Below are positions 36,867-44,454 of a DNA stretch of 53,359 nucleotides, one piece after another; within the stretch, counting starts at the first letter, position 1; the number at the start of each line of letters is the position of its first letter. The DNA lies in contig DAOWEJ010000115.1 of assembly GCA_030638575.1 (NCBI GenBank), forward strand, positions 1 through 53,359, given 5' to 3'. This DNA comes from Deltaproteobacteria bacterium (GTDB lineage Bacteria; Desulfobacterota; Desulfobacteria; Desulfobacterales; JAUWMJ01). Made by a program: the position numbers and the translations under genes. A model generated the notes under the pieces. The model saw only the letters and a list, made by a program, of their open reading frames with translations, had not been told where the DNA came from and made no database searches.

Positions 36867-37099
36867 AGGTTTTGTTTATTATGCCGATAAATAAATTACA
36901 TGACACCTAATCACCTAACACTTAAAACTTATGGAAAAGCGGGCAATATACGTTATACTTTAAAGAAGGGCTTGAATATTAAGTTACAGATAGAAACCCT
37001 TCTGTAAATATCAAAGCATGTGTTAATAATATTAAGGATAACAAGAAAATAGATTCTTCATCGAAACATGATTCATCGGTAATTGCTAAAGAGGATAAG

Positions 37100-37327
37100 G
37101 TGGTATTATATTTAAAGGCTAAGGAGATCCGGGAGTTGGCGAAGGTTATAAAAGGTCTTCCCGATATCAGGGAGGAAAAAGTTGCCGAGTTGAAAAAGCA
37201 GATTGATCAGGGAACATATAAAATCGACGGGAAAAAAATAGCATTTAAGATGATAAAGGAATTTATCCTCGATGAAATATTATTATCGCATGAAAGTTTT
37301 AGTATAAGTAAAGAATTAAGACTCTGA
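37100..37327 (+). CDS. flgM: FlgM-like anti-sigma-28 factor (short form)
   Basis: The 75-residue protein matches the C-terminal sigma-28-binding part of FlgM: LKAKEIRELAKVIKGLPDIR, then VAELKKQIDQGTYKIDGKKI. The GTG start follows AAAGAGG by 5 nt. The open frame runs about 39 codons further upstream with FlgM-like, serine- and lysine-rich text (residues such as NIKACVNNIKDNKKIDSSS) but no start codon before a stop at 36980. The original N-terminus may have been lost. It faces fliA, its expected partner, from the opposite strand. Confidence 0.72.
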   Translation: MVLYLKAKEIRELAKVIKGLPDIREEKVAELKKQIDQGTYKIDGKKIAFKMIKEFILDEILLSHESFSISKELRL

Positions 37328-37358
37328 TATGATGATAGATCACAAAACAAGGCTGACA

Positions 37359-37396
37359 CAGAATATTGAACACTCCCCAGAATATTGAACACTCCC
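37359..37396. repeat. Perfect 19-bp tandem duplication
   Basis: CAGAATATTGAACACTCCC occurs twice head to tail (37359-37377 and 37378-37396) between flgM and the DUF2802-like gene. It may be a recent duplication or a paired binding site. Confidence 0.7.
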
Positions 37397-37419
37397 ATTT
37401 TTACAGCTTTTAATTATAT

Positions 37420-37920
37420 TCATATCTCCTTTTTATTGCCCTTTAAAAAAAGTTCTATTTCACCTATAGGAATTCCGAGCTCCTCAGATATCTTTTGAGC
37501 GTCTAAACCTTTATAAAACAACCGTGATAATTCATCATATGTGTCAGTCATAATATTGCAATTTGTATGTTCCATTGCCTTAATATTCATAACCTTTTCA
37601 ATAAGCTGACCTTTCTCCATCATTATCACGAAATTCTTAGCATTTTTCAGTTCTTCTTTTTCGGTCAGTCTTTTAAATTTCCTTTTTTCTTCATTAATCA
37701 TATCGTATATAGTATCAAAGGTTCTTTTGGATTGTTGCTTTGTTACCTTAACGGCTACTTCTGTATTAAAACTGTTTATATTCCCTATAGATTTTCTATT
37801 TAAAACCATCTGATTGTATTTAATCCTGTTATAAATCAGAAATGAAATTATTACACAGCAAAGACTTATTCCTATAGCATCCAGTGTTGTTTCTAATGTT
37901 GGTGTGGTGTAAATTGTCAT
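37420..37920 (-). CDS. DUF2802-like flagellar-cluster protein
   Basis: The 166-residue protein has one N-terminal membrane span (about 14-32), a charged coiled region and a C-terminal helix-turn-helix-like YKGLDAQKISEELGIPIGEI near 135. This matches the DUF2802 style of small proteins encoded in flagellar or chemotaxis operons. I start at the second ATG (37920), 6 nt after AAGGAG; the first ATG touches that site. It lies downstream of fliA on the same strand. Confidence 0.65.
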   Translation of the reverse strand: MTIYTTPTLETTLDAIGISLCCVIISFLIYNRIKYNQMVLNRKSIGNINSFNTEVAVKVTKQQSKRTFDTIYDMINEEKRKFKRLTEKEELKNAKNFVIMMEKGQLIEKVMNIKAMEHTNCNIMTDTYDELSRLFYKGLDAQKISEELGIPIGEIELFLKGNKKEI

Positions 37921-38032
37921 TTTCATCTCCTTTTTGCTGGAAAGCTGTGAGACTTAGAAGCCGGAAAACTATAAGGCTATTAAACCTTTCCCAACGGCCT
38001 ACACTCTTCCCAGCCGCCCAGCTTCCCGGCCT

Positions 38033-38785
38033 TTATAGCAGCTTTATCTTTCTAAGTTCTTCTCTAATATGTATAACAGCCTGGGAATGAAGTTGAGAAA
38101 CTCTTGATTCTGTTATACCTAAAACTTTGCCTGTCTCTTTCATAGTAAGTTCATCCATATAGTATAATGAAATTACCATCCTTTCCTTTTCCGGCAATTC
38201 TTCTATAGCTCCTGCAACGGCTGCTTTTAGCTCTTTAATTCCTGTCAAACTTAATATATCTTCTTCATCGCTCTTTATAAAATAACTCACCAGGGTCTCT
38301 TTTTCATGATTGGAAAAAAATCCCATTTCTTCTAGACTAATAAACGAAATGCTTGACATTTGTTTGATCCGGTAAAATTGATCAATGTTTATTCCTAATT
38401 TTTCTGCAACTTCCAGGTCTTCAACATCTCTGCCAAGTTTCTGCTCCAGCTTCAAATAAGTTTTTTCCATTTCGCGGACTTTCTTCCTGTTTGATCTTGA
38501 AATATAGTCTCTTGATCGCAACTCGCTTAATACTTCGCCTCTAATCCTGAATGTAGCATAAGTCATAAACTTATTATCTCTATCCGGATCATATCGCTCC
38601 ATGGCCTGAATTAACCCGATAACTCCAACATTTAATAAATCATTAATATCTACAGAGGGTGGAAGATAAATTGCAATCTTATGTACAATACGTTTTACCT
38701 CTGGAAGATATTGGGTTATTAACTGATTTCTTGCTAAATAATCATTTTTATCTAAATTGTTTATTTGTTCTTCTGCCGGCTGCAT
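38033..38785 (-). CDS. fliA: Flagellar sigma factor FliA (sigma-28)
   Basis: The 250-residue sigma-70 family protein has region 2 DINDLLNVGVIGLIQAMERY near 47, RIRGEVLSELRSRDY near 82, region 3 EKLGINIDQFY near 127 and region 4 LPEKERMVISLYYMDELTMK near 197, with VLGITESRVSQLH. This order and length fit FliA/WhiG. It should transcribe late flagellar and chemotaxis genes. GAGAAAG precedes the ATG. The upstream neighbour is flhG and an anti-sigma gene faces it. Confidence 0.95.
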   Translation of the reverse strand: MQPAEEQINNLDKNDYLARNQLITQYLPEVKRIVHKIAIYLPPSVDINDLLNVGVIGLIQAMERYDPDRDNKFMTYATFRIRGEVLSELRSRDYISRSNRKKVREMEKTYLKLEQKLGRDVEDLEVAEKLGINIDQFYRIKQMSSISFISLEEMGFFSNHEKETLVSYFIKSDEEDILSLTGIKELKAAVAGAIEELPEKERMVISLYYMDELTMKETGKVLGITESRVSQLHSQAVIHIREELRKIKLL

Positions 38786-38834
38786 ATAACTTTCTCTACT
38801 AAATTAAACATTGATATTCATCGAGCCAAAAATG

Positions 38835-39743
38835 TTATGCGAATTTATCCTGAACAAGATGTTTCCAGCAGAAATTGGAATCACCATCTGGCAACTTCAA
38901 AGCCTGCATGCTTGACATTCTCTTTGCTATCATCTCAAAGCATTTGCTGGCTTTGGTTTCCGGATATAATTCGATAACAATTTTTTGACGCTTTACACTC
39001 TTTTTAACTTTTTCATCAAACATCACACACCCGAGATATTCGATCGATATATCCAAAAACCTTTCTGCTACCAGGTTCAACTGCCTGTATATCTCTCTGC
39101 CTTCCTGATCATTTGCTGCCTGGTTAACAAGTAATTTACAATGCTTTTCGGAATATTTAAGAGATAGCACTTTCATTAAGGCATAGGCGTCTGTTAGTGA
39201 AGTAGGATCAGGAGATACAACAACTATTATTTCATGAGCAGTAGCGTTGAAATCCAAAACATCTGTTGAAATACCCGCTGCCGTATCTATTAATAGGATA
39301 TCAACCGAATCTATTAATGTGTCTAATTTTGTAAATACCTGTATCTTCTGCTGTTTTGTTAATTGAGTAAGTTCTTGAATACCTGAAGAAGCAGGAAGTA
39401 TCTTTATATTTCCAGGGCCATTCAGTATAATCTCCTGAATTCTTCTTTCACCTGAAATGACATGGGACAGGTTATATTTAGGAGCCAACCCTAACAGCAC
39501 ATCAAGATTACCAAGTCCAAAATCCGCATCTAATATAAGGACTTTTTTTCCAAGTTTGCTAAGTGCAAACCCAAGATTTGCAACTATACTTGTCTTTCCA
39601 ACACCCCCCTTGCCGCTGGTAATGGCTATAACCTTTGTATCGTTTTTGTTTTTTTTAGGATATTTTTGAATAGACATACCCTCTTTATCTCCAATTCTTT
39701 TGGAAAGATTAATAACCTTTTTTTCCGTAACTTTCTGGTTCAT
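38835..39743 (-). CDS. flhG: Flagellar number regulator FlhG (MinD-like ATPase)
   Basis: The 302-residue ParA/MinD-type ATPase has a deviant Walker A SGKGGVGKTSIVANLG near 43, ADFGLGNLDVLLG near 77 and the Walker B-like LLIDTAAGIS near 154. A short basic and polar N-terminal extension precedes the P loop, as in FlhG/FleN. With FlhF it sets flagellar place and number. AGGAG precedes the ATG. No flhF is found upstream, where it is normally adjacent; a MITE-like repeat lies there instead. Confidence 0.92.
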   Translation of the reverse strand: MNQKVTEKKVINLSKRIGDKEGMSIQKYPKKNKNDTKVIAITSGKGGVGKTSIVANLGFALSKLGKKVLILDADFGLGNLDVLLGLAPKYNLSHVISGERRIQEIILNGPGNIKILPASSGIQELTQLTKQQKIQVFTKLDTLIDSVDILLIDTAAGISTDVLDFNATAHEIIVVVSPDPTSLTDAYALMKVLSLKYSEKHCKLLVNQAANDQEGREIYRQLNLVAERFLDISIEYLGCVMFDEKVKKSVKRQKIVIELYPETKASKCFEMIAKRMSSMQALKLPDGDSNFCWKHLVQDKFA

Positions 39744-39777
39744 TATATTACTTTCTCCTCAATTAAAAACTAACATT

Positions 39778-39928
39778 GATGGCGTCGTAAAAAGTCCCAT
39801 CTACTGCGTTGTTGCGGTTTTTCAGGCACTCGGCATACTACATGTATTGCCTCGTCCCTGGAAAACCACTACGCCTTGCATATGGAACTTTCTACTTAGC
39901 CATCGGCGTTACTTTTTACGAGACCATC
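39778..39928. mobile_element. MITE-like element family B, copy 1
   Basis: The 151-bp element starts GATGGCGTCGTAAAAAGT and ends ACTTTTTACGAGACCATC, an 18-bp terminal inverted repeat with two mismatches. It is flanked by AACATT on both sides (39772-39777 and 39929-39934), a likely 6-bp target duplication. A partial extra end (TTTCGTAAAAAG) follows at about 39941. No protein is encoded. It lies immediately upstream of flhG. Confidence 0.75.
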
Positions 39929-40032
39929 AACATTGATAGTTTCGTAAAAAGCAAAGAAACCACGAACCCTAACTTGCCGCCTTATGCGAACAATACTGTT
40001 TTAAGCAATGATCCTGTATATTTTATATATAT

Positions 40033-40201
40033 GAGGCAGTTTCAAAATGTTCAATTTTGTTCGAGATCAAGGAAGGCGATCCGCCTCAGGCGGATTAACC
40101 ACAGGTCCGCCTGAGGCGGATCGAGGATTAAAATTTAAGCCTGACGCAGATATCGGACAGATAAGCGCAGACTTCGAAAGGGAACGTTTTGAAATTGGCT
40201 C
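40033..40201. mobile_element. MITE-like element family A, copy 3 (variant ends)
   Basis: This copy begins GAGGCAGTTTCAAAATGTTC and ends GAACGTTTTGAAATTGGCTC, so the ends pair with each other but differ from copies 1 and 2. The interior keeps ATCAAGGAAGGCGAT and GATAAGCGCAGACTTCGAAA. Two GC-rich palindromes, TCCGCCTCAGGCGGA and TCCGCCTGAGGCGGA, are nested inside at 40080-40094 and 40106-40120. Flanks are AT repeats, so a target duplication cannot be judged. Confidence 0.72.
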
Positions 40202-40686
40202 ATATAACAACATGCATGTTTCATGCCTATATTTACCTGGCCTGCTTAAATATATAACGTCTTTATTTAAAAGGATAAAACATGATTTAAATAATCCACT
40301 TTAATATGTCATAGCGCCAGGCGATGGATACTTGATGTTTAGTGGTAGATTTTTGACGATTAAAATTTGAAGGTTGGAAGTTTAAAAACAAAAAACATAC
40401 AATCTATATTTTCAATGAATTTATAACTATTTAAATAAGATAGAATCGAAGGAAAACTGAGACTGAAAAAAAGTCAATTTTATACCGGGAAAATTCGTAA
40501 AGAAGTGCCGGGAAGATAGGAGATAAGGTTGTCCGAAGTCGTTAGGTCAGTAAAAAATCATTTGAAGCGTCAATTTTTTGACAACTGTCGGCAATCATTT
40601 CTTGCAAGTTTTCCATTAATTATCTCAAGCTTTTCATTAAGTTGCCGATATGGGTTGTTAAGGTGTGTCAATAAATTGGTGGGGAA
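40202..40686. other. Gene-free AT-rich stretch
   Basis: No gene or RNA was recognised between the family A copy and the response-regulator stub. Short open frames on both strands near 40529-40776 have no family-like text. The DNA may be decayed coding sequence belonging to the stub that follows. Confidence 0.4.
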
Positions 40687-40728
40687 ATGGATAAAATTCT
40701 TGTTGTTGATGATGAAGTAGAGGTATGA
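40687..40728 (+). pseudogene. 5' stub of a response-regulator receiver gene
   Basis: The ATG at 40687 opens MDKILVVDDEVEV and then a TGA. This is the canonical first strand of a receiver domain with its acidic pair, and it follows GGTGGGGAA as a Shine-Dalgarno. Nothing receiver-like continues in any frame. The 550-bp repeat starts 46 nt later, so the gene was probably cut when that segment arrived or recombined. Confidence 0.6.
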
Positions 40729-40774
40729 TGTCTTGAGCGCTGCGTTTAATCTCTGATTTATAATCAATACTCCC

Positions 40775-41322
40775 AAGATGATCTACCACTATTGTGATCA
40801 TTTTTTGAGAAAAACTACAATTCCGTCTGAAGCTTTACATTATCACCTTCTCTATGGGCGTGATCAACGACAATTAAATTTCCCGTTTTTCCTACCTCTT
40901 AACAAATTAATCTTATTAAAAATACTTGGAAAACCTATCCTTTCTTAAGAACAAATAGAACCTGATGGTCTCGCAAAAATTCAAAAAGACTCTCTCCTTA
41001 TCGAAGATCCCGATCCTGTAAGCGGGGAAATTAGAGGGCCGGGGTCAAATTTCCAGGTTTACCGGCATGTGTGTCCTTTTCGAGTAAAAACATGCATTGG
41101 CAGGCATAAAAATGACAATTAACGGCAAAAAGGTGACGATTTTTCTCCCTTTATAAAAAACCACTTTATTGGCCATATACTATAACTGTTTGATAAATCA
41201 TGTTATTTATATTTTTGCCGTTTTGGCACGAATATTGCGGTAATATTGAAAGTACCTATTATAAACGGCTAAAATTTTTTACTATCTTTAGTACTAAGTT
41301 CTTTGATTTGAAATTTTAATTA
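40775..41322. repeat. Long direct repeat, left copy (about 548 bp)
   Basis: Starts AAGATGATCTACC and ends TTGAAATTTTAATTA. Nearly the same text occurs at 43775-44324 in the same orientation, with scattered substitutions and single-base indels; I estimate above 90 percent identity by eye. It contains no gene-length frame, but near its right end has a strong sigma-54 promoter. The last ~220 bp are better conserved than the first 80. Confidence 0.9.
41224..41239 (+). promoter_or_regulatory. Sigma-54 promoter in left repeat copy
   Basis: TGGCACGAATATTGCG fits the -24/-12 consensus TGGCACG-N4-TTGC exactly at its conserved bases. Transcription would start near 41250 and run rightward into the attC-like hairpin and the 106-residue ORF at 41629. 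Confidence 0.8.
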
Positions 41323-41562
41323 TTTTATCGATACAAACGTTAATAATTATTTTATCTTGGCATGAGTTTCGAAAAGCATATATAGCCTCAGTAGGCATCA
41401 CAATACCTCAGCGTATTAGCAAAGGGTATGGGCCGCAAAAAGCACAGTTAACGTCCTATTTCACCAAGGCGAAGGTAAAGGCTACCTTCCAAAGGGCGGC
41501 AGTGAATCAGAGGCACAAAAATATGAATCTAATTTTTTACAATTACTGCGAGACACAGTCAA

Positions 41563-41598
41563 CCGCTAACGTTTTGGCTCCAGCCGAAACGTTAGCGG
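41563..41598. repeat. attC-like hairpin upstream of the 106-aa ORF
   Basis: CCGCTAACGTTTTGGCT (41563-41579) and AGCCGAAACGTTAGCGG (41582-41598) pair over 17 bp with one G-T wobble. The outer ends CGCTAAC and GTTAGCG resemble the RYYYAAC and GTTRRRY core sites of integron attC, though two R positions are not purines. A plain hairpin or terminator is the alternative. Confidence 0.5.
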
Positions 41599-41628
41599 TA
41601 AAAAATAAAAATTTTGAATTAAAATATT

Positions 41629-41949
41629 TTGAATAAAATTGCGGAATGGCAGCAACAATTTCTGGTAGGCCTATCAATTTTTATAGGGTTATGTATTTTT
41701 TCTCGGCAAGTATATAAATGGTTAAAAACCGGGGTATGGATTGAAATGCCCATTTCTATTCCTATCAATTATATCGGGGTAGACCTTTCTCCTATCTACT
41801 CACCAGAAGATTGGAAAGGTTTTGCCAAAGTTACCAGGTGGATTTGTGCGTGGCCTTCATCCGTTGGTCTTCCAATTATTACATGGGTTATTACTGCTAT
41901 TATAAAATCAATAATCCAAACAAAAGATAGTTCGTCCGAAATAGAGTAA
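41629..41949 (+). CDS. Small membrane protein, cassette-like
   Basis: The 106-residue protein has a first membrane span at about 10-30 (FLVGLSIFIGLCIF) and a second at about 74-93 (SVGLPIITWVITAIIKSI), with a Trp-rich loop between. The start is TTG and no Shine-Dalgarno is seen. It fills the space between two attC-like sites (31 nt after the first, 9 nt before the second), the layout of an integron cassette. I do not recognise its family. Confidence 0.55.
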   Translation: MNKIAEWQQQFLVGLSIFIGLCIFSRQVYKWLKTGVWIEMPISIPINYIGVDLSPIYSPEDWKGFAKVTRWICAWPSSVGLPIITWVITAIIKSIIQTKDSSSEIE

Positions 41950-41957
41950 AAATAAAA

Positions 41958-42020
41958 ACCGCTAACAAATCACTACTCGTGCCCAGCTAAATCCGAATCG
42001 CTGGGATTCCGCTTAACGGT
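41958..42020. repeat. attC-like site downstream of the 106-aa ORF
   Basis: It begins ACCGCTAAC, the exact complement of the GTTAGCGGT that ends the hairpin on the other side of the ORF, and ends CTTAACGGT. Inside, CCCAGC (41982-41987) pairs with GCTGGG (42000-42005). The order fits R'', L'', L', R' of a degenerate attC, but the final core has CTT for GTT. Confidence 0.45.
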
Positions 42021-42049
42021 GGAAGAAATTTGATATTGTTACCCAGTGG

Positions 42050-42888
42050 GTGACCGCACATAAAGAAAGCTATGCACCTTTCTGCAGGGCTTGCCCTGGC
42101 ATTAGGGAGAATGGATTGGGCAGTAAACCTCATTGCGGAGCTTGCTCCGGCGCTGAGTAGCTATATCCGCGGAAGTACCACATGAGCAAAGTTTAGCCAG
42201 CAGCTCATTAGCGAAGTCCACGGGCCGAACCGGCAACGGGAGTCCGAAGCTGGATGGAGCGAGGTAGCAGGCTCTGTATTGAGCACCGAAAAATGTATAA
42301 TTGTGGTCCATTAGGATAAGTTTCGCACAGCGGAATGAAAGCCGACGCGGTGCAGTGTGTCGGAAGGCAGCAAGCTTGTATGCGCTATGGCGAGTGTACA
42401 AGTCACCACCGGGGTCTGAGACCAGGGCATGTTCTCAAAGGGGTAGCTCGGGAACTGGGGAGATCCGGATGTGGCCTTGCCCGCAAGGGGAAGGTATCAG
42501 GGGCGGATAGCAAAGAGTGAACAAACCTGAGATAGGCATTCGGAAGTCTTAGTAGATCATAGTACCGATGTTCAGGAACGTAAACCTGGACGGGAAGGTG
42601 GGGAAGTGAAGCCCAAGCGACCCATTGCAGGGAAGGAGAACCAGGTGTGACGTTTTACTGGGAGGAACTACAGGAGGCACTCAGAGGCCACCAACTCACC
42701 AAATTCCAGTAAAGTGCATAGGGTGGCAAATGTCACTCATGGGTAGCATAGTCATGCGCCATACGGGGTGTCGCCTGTGTGGTTTCTAAACCGGTAAAAA
42801 GGTTTAGAACCGAAGAACCGTATGAGGGAAATCTTCACGTACGGGACTGTGGGGAGGGCGCAGAGTAACCGGTGCCTTTACCCGGAAC
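42050..42888 (+). mobile_element. Group II intron without reverse transcriptase, probably decayed
   Basis: Domain V is at 42815-42848, beginning GAACCGTATGAGGGAAATCT and continuing with TTCACGTACGGGAC. Domain VI follows, with GGGGAGGGCGC facing GTGCCTTTACCC and a probable branch A at 42880. The region before it is GC-rich and structured, with GGAAGTCTTAGTAGATCATA near 42541, typical of intron text next to the maturase start. No maturase or RT frame remains; domain IV is only a few hundred bases. The domain V triad is AAC instead of AGC and the stem base has two mismatches, so splicing is doubtful. The 5' end (GTGACCGCAC at 42050) is a guess. Confidence 0.75.
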
Positions 42889-43060
42889 TGGATGGCTATT
42901 CCGCTGCGCTCCATAGCCACCAGTGAGCTTGAGCGATTCGGCGGAAGAATCGAATTGATGACGCAATTTCTCATTAAATTGTATAGAAAACAAAAAAGTA
43001 TTCAAGCATAATTGGCAGGGTTGGTTTGATATATCAAAAACAAAAAAAGAGGAGAAAATT

Positions 43061-43585
43061 ATGAAAAGACAAATTACTGCAATTGTAATGTTGGCATTAA
43101 TGGCATTTGCTGGGAATGCATTTGCCTATGGTGATGTCACACCTTCTGAAGCTGCTGACATGGTAGTAAATGATGGTGCCTTCATCCTGGATGTACGAAC
43201 CCCAGAGGAGTGGAATTGGGTCGGGCATCCCGGTGAAAACAAACTTTGCGAGGGGGCTGAGTTGCAGGGTTATGTGCTGAACGTTGCTTATAATGTTTAT
43301 CATAAGGGACACAGCAAAGGCGATGTTTTGATTGTCAACACTCAGTTTGTTAAGGATGTCAAGATACTTCTTAACAAAGATGTTGATATTATTACTATGT
43401 GTCGGTCTGGCAAACGTTCGGTTATGGCAGCAAAGGCTCTTGAGGCTGCTGGTTTTACAAATGTTTATAATATGCTGACTGGTTTTGAAGGTGGAAAGGA
43501 TGATGCCGGCTACCGCACCATAAATGGTTGGAAGGTAGATGGCCTGCCTTACAATTATTCAGGTGTTGGTGACTACAAAGATTAA
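43061..43585 (+). CDS. Exported rhodanese-domain protein
   Basis: The 174-residue protein has a signal peptide (about 1-22) ending AFA before Tyr23. A rhodanese domain follows: GAFILDVRTPEEWNWVGHPG near 39 and the active-site loop IITMCRSGKRSVMAAKALEA with Cys near 130. Periplasmic single-domain rhodaneses bind or move sulfane sulfur, which would suit a sulfur-cycling anaerobe. GAGGAG precedes the ATG and a terminator follows. It is the only ordinary gene between the two long repeats. Confidence 0.88.
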   Translation: MKRQITAIVMLALMAFAGNAFAYGDVTPSEAADMVVNDGAFILDVRTPEEWNWVGHPGENKLCEGAELQGYVLNVAYNVYHKGHSKGDVLIVNTQFVKDVKILLNKDVDIITMCRSGKRSVMAAKALEAAGFTNVYNMLTGFEGGKDDAGYRTINGWKVDGLPYNYSGVGDYKD

Positions 43586-43617
43586 AATACATACAATCAT
43601 TCCAATCCTGTCAACTC

Positions 43618-43646
43618 AAAGGGGCTGCTTAGAGCGTAGCCCCTTT
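43618..43646 (+). terminator. Terminator of the rhodanese gene
   Basis: AAAGGGGCT (43618-43626) pairs with AGCCCCTTT (43638-43646), 33 nt after the stop codon. The following T tract is interrupted (ACTACCTTTTAATT), so strength is uncertain. Confidence 0.65.
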
Positions 43647-43774
43647 ACTACCTTTTAATTGCCTGAGTTTAAGGTGATAGTTGATACATATATAGAATAA
43701 GCACAAGCAGGGTGGGCCGTCCTTGCTGCCTTTTCCAAATCAAACGGTGGGAGCGCCGAACCAGTCGCTACCTA

Positions 43775-44324
43775 AGATGATCTACCTCTATTGTTTGTAA
43801 TCATTCTTTAAGAAAAACTACAATTCCGTCTGAAGCATTACATTATCACTTTCTCCAGGGGTGTTATCAACGACAATTAAATTTCCCGTTTTTCCTGCCT
43901 CTTAACAAATTAATCTGATTAAAAAATACTTGGAAAACCCATCCTTTCTTAAGAACAAATAGAACCTGATGGTCTCGCAAAAATTCAAAAAAACCCTCTC
44001 CTTATCGAAGATCCTGATCCTGTAAGCGGGGAAAGTAGAGGGCCAGGTCAAGTTGCCAGGTTTGCCGGCATGTGTGTCCTTTTCGAGTAAAAACATGCAT
44101 TGGCAGTCATAAAAATGACAATTAACGCCAAAAAGGTGACGATTTTTCTCCCTTTATAAAAAACCACTTTATTGGCCATATACTATAACTGTTTGATAAA
44201 TCATGTTATTTATATTTTTGCCGTTTTGGCACGAAAATTGCGTTAATATTGAAAGTACCTATTATAAACGGCTAAATTTTTTACTATCTTTAGTACTACG
44301 TTCTTTGATTTGAAATTTTAATTA
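43775..44324. repeat. Long direct repeat, right copy (about 550 bp)
   Basis: Starts AAGATGATCTACC and ends TTGAAATTTTAATTA, as in the copy at 40775-41322. The spacing between the two starts is exactly 3000 nt. Differences are scattered, for example GCACGAATATTGCGGT against GCACGAAAATTGCGTT at the promoter. It lies downstream of the rhodanese terminator and upstream of the sensor operon at 44663. Confidence 0.9.
44227..44242 (+). promoter_or_regulatory. Sigma-54 promoter in right repeat copy
   Basis: TGGCACGAAAATTGCG matches the -24/-12 consensus. Transcription would start near 44254 and run about 410 nt before the ATG at 44663, through a long palindrome at 44455-44620. Confidence 0.8.
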
Positions 44325-44454
44325 AAAGTCTTCTCCTGTGTACCTGCATTTTTTCAGACAAGGGCCAAAATAATAAATAAAATGAGAAATGCACCGTGCG
44401 AGAATATCGGCATTTTTAAAAGCCGGATTTTTATTTTGAGACAGGCTAATCCTT

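Noticed and set aside
40047-40304. 85-codon open frame beginning in family A copy 3
   Set aside because: Most of it is translation of the repeat element, including the nested palindromes. Other copies have stops in this frame and no ribosome binding site is present.
42102-42510. Open frames on both strands within the intron region
   Set aside because: They lie in structured GC-rich intron RNA text, overlap each other and have no protein-like pattern.
42891-43007. 38-codon ATG frame just after the intron end
   Set aside because: It has no ribosome binding site and begins at a small hairpin. It may be a decayed exon, but there is nothing to identify it.
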